From Cytophagales bacterium (GTDB lineage: Bacteria > Bacteroidota > Bacteroidia > Cytophagales > Cyclobacteriaceae): 7,528 bases of DNA. Below the pieces are notes generated by a model. The model was not told the origin of the DNA and did no database searches. It worked only from the letters and a program-made list of their open reading frames with translations. Made by a program: the position numbers and the translations under genes. Below are positions 6,818 to 7,528 of the stretch, piece after piece. The stretch lies in assembly GCA_003541895.1 (NCBI GenBank), contig DPLR01000136.1, positions 5,404-12,931 of the forward strand, written 5' to 3'. How positions within the stretch are numbered: position 1 is the stretch's first letter; each line of letters starts with the position of its first letter.

Positions 6818-7528
6818 ATGACAAGTTCTCATTTTCTGAATCAACACCGCTGGCGAATTGTAGCCCTCCTTTTTTTTGCCACAGCAATCAATTACATCGA
6901 CCGGAATGTTTTGTCGTTTACGATGATCGATGAATCGTTTCGTAAAACGATGCTTGGCTTGCCTGATTCTGCAACCCTCACGGAAGCCGACATCAATCAT
7001 TTTAAAGAACTGATGGGCTATGTTGATGCCGCCTTCAAAACAGCGTATGCCATAGGATTTTTATTTCTCGGTTGGTACATCGACAAAGTAGGAACACGCA
7101 TTGGCTTTGCGTGGTCGATTTTCATTTGGAGTCTGGCCGGCATTGGAAACGCGCTGGTGAGTTCAGTGCGCTCCATGAGCCTCATGCGTTTTATGTTGGG
7201 CATTGCAGAAGCCGGAAACTTTCCTTCCGTTGGTAAGTCGGTGGCCGAGTGGTTCCCGAAAAAAGAAAGGTCGTTAGCCAATGGTATTGTCAATGCAGCA
7301 ACGAACGTGGGTGTAATTGTAACTGCATTTGCTGTTCCATACCTCACGCTTCAATACGGCTGGCGCGCAGCGTTTGTGCTGACCGGTGCGCTTGGACTTA
7401 TCGTAGGTATTTTTTGGCTGAACAAATACAAACGACCTGAAGAAGCAAAAAATATTTCGCACGAAGAGTTGAAGTTCATTAGAAGCGATCAGGATGAAAG
7501 CCTGACTGAAAAAGTCTCGTGGAAAAAA
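6818..7528 (+). CDS. MFS transporter, ExuT-like hexuronate permease (partial, 3' end outside window)
   Basis: The reading frame is open from the ATG at 6818 to the window edge, giving 237 residues, about half of a 430-residue MFS permease. The first six transmembrane segments can be traced (about 13-35, 72-86, 97-115, 121-137, 153-175, 184-201), followed by the start of the central cytoplasmic loop. Family motifs are NYIDRNVLSF (25-34), GWYIDKVGTRIGF (85-97, MFS motif A between TM2 and TM3) and RFMLGIAEAGNFPSVGKS (124-141), which mark the anion:cation symporter/ExuT group. The TM1-TM2 loop (about 38-70) seems some 15 residues longer than in typical members. The ATG directly follows the SDR stop (TAAATG, no gap), so translation is probably coupled and co-regulated. 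With UxuB upstream, galacturonate/glucuronate uptake is the likely role; the exact substrate is inferred from context. Confidence 0.92.
   Translation, partial: MTSSHFLNQHRWRIVALLFFATAINYIDRNVLSFTMIDESFRKTMLGLPDSATLTEADINHFKELMGYVDAAFKTAYAIGFLFLGWYIDKVGTRIGFAWSIFIWSLAGIGNALVSSVRSMSLMRFMLGIAEAGNFPSVGKSVAEWFPKKERSLANGIVNAATNVGVIVTAFAVPYLTLQYGWRAAFVLTGALGLIVGIFWLNKYKRPEEAKNISHEELKFIRSDQDESLTEKVSWKK

Overview
The window looks like chromosomal DNA from an aerobic member of the Bacteroidota, probably of Cytophagales type. The evidence is a tRNA 3' end without an encoded CCA, almost no Shine-Dalgarno sequences before the genes, moderate-to-low GC, and proteins typical of that phylum (DUF1080 hydrolase, signal-bearing Gfo/Idh/MocA oxidoreductase, YjmF-type SDR). 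The genus cannot be fixed from the sequence alone. I see no mobile-element genes, no CRISPR array and no rRNA.

Layout. Positions 1-30 are the 3' end of a tRNA, probably an initiator tRNA-Met, followed by a strong intrinsic terminator (38-69). A small membrane-anchored protein of unknown function follows (97-495, +). Convergent to it is a minus-strand pair read from about 3037 down to 509: myo-inositol oxygenase, then an SGLT/SMIT-like sodium:solute symporter. A 155-bp intergenic region with several inverted repeats (3038-3192) separates this pair from a divergent plus-strand cluster. That cluster holds a secreted protein with two DUF1080 (3-keto-glycoside hydrolase) domains, an exported-type Gfo/Idh/MocA oxidoreductase, a UxuB/YjmF-like SDR fructuronate reductase, and an ExuT-like MFS transporter cut by the window end.

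How the genes may work together. The symporter would bring in myo-inositol and MIOX would cleave it with O2 to D-glucuronate. Uronate isomerase (not in the window) would give D-fructuronate, and the SDR would reduce this to D-mannonate, heading to KDG through UxuA (also not in the window). The MFS protein probably imports hexuronates. The oxidoreductase and the DUF1080 protein fit the recently recognised 3-keto route of glycoside cleavage, in which C3 of a sugar is oxidised and the keto-glycoside is then split. Finding that pair between an inositol module and a hexuronate module suggests that the locus takes apart a glycoside containing inositol and/or uronic acid (inference) and feeds both halves into one glucuronate pathway.
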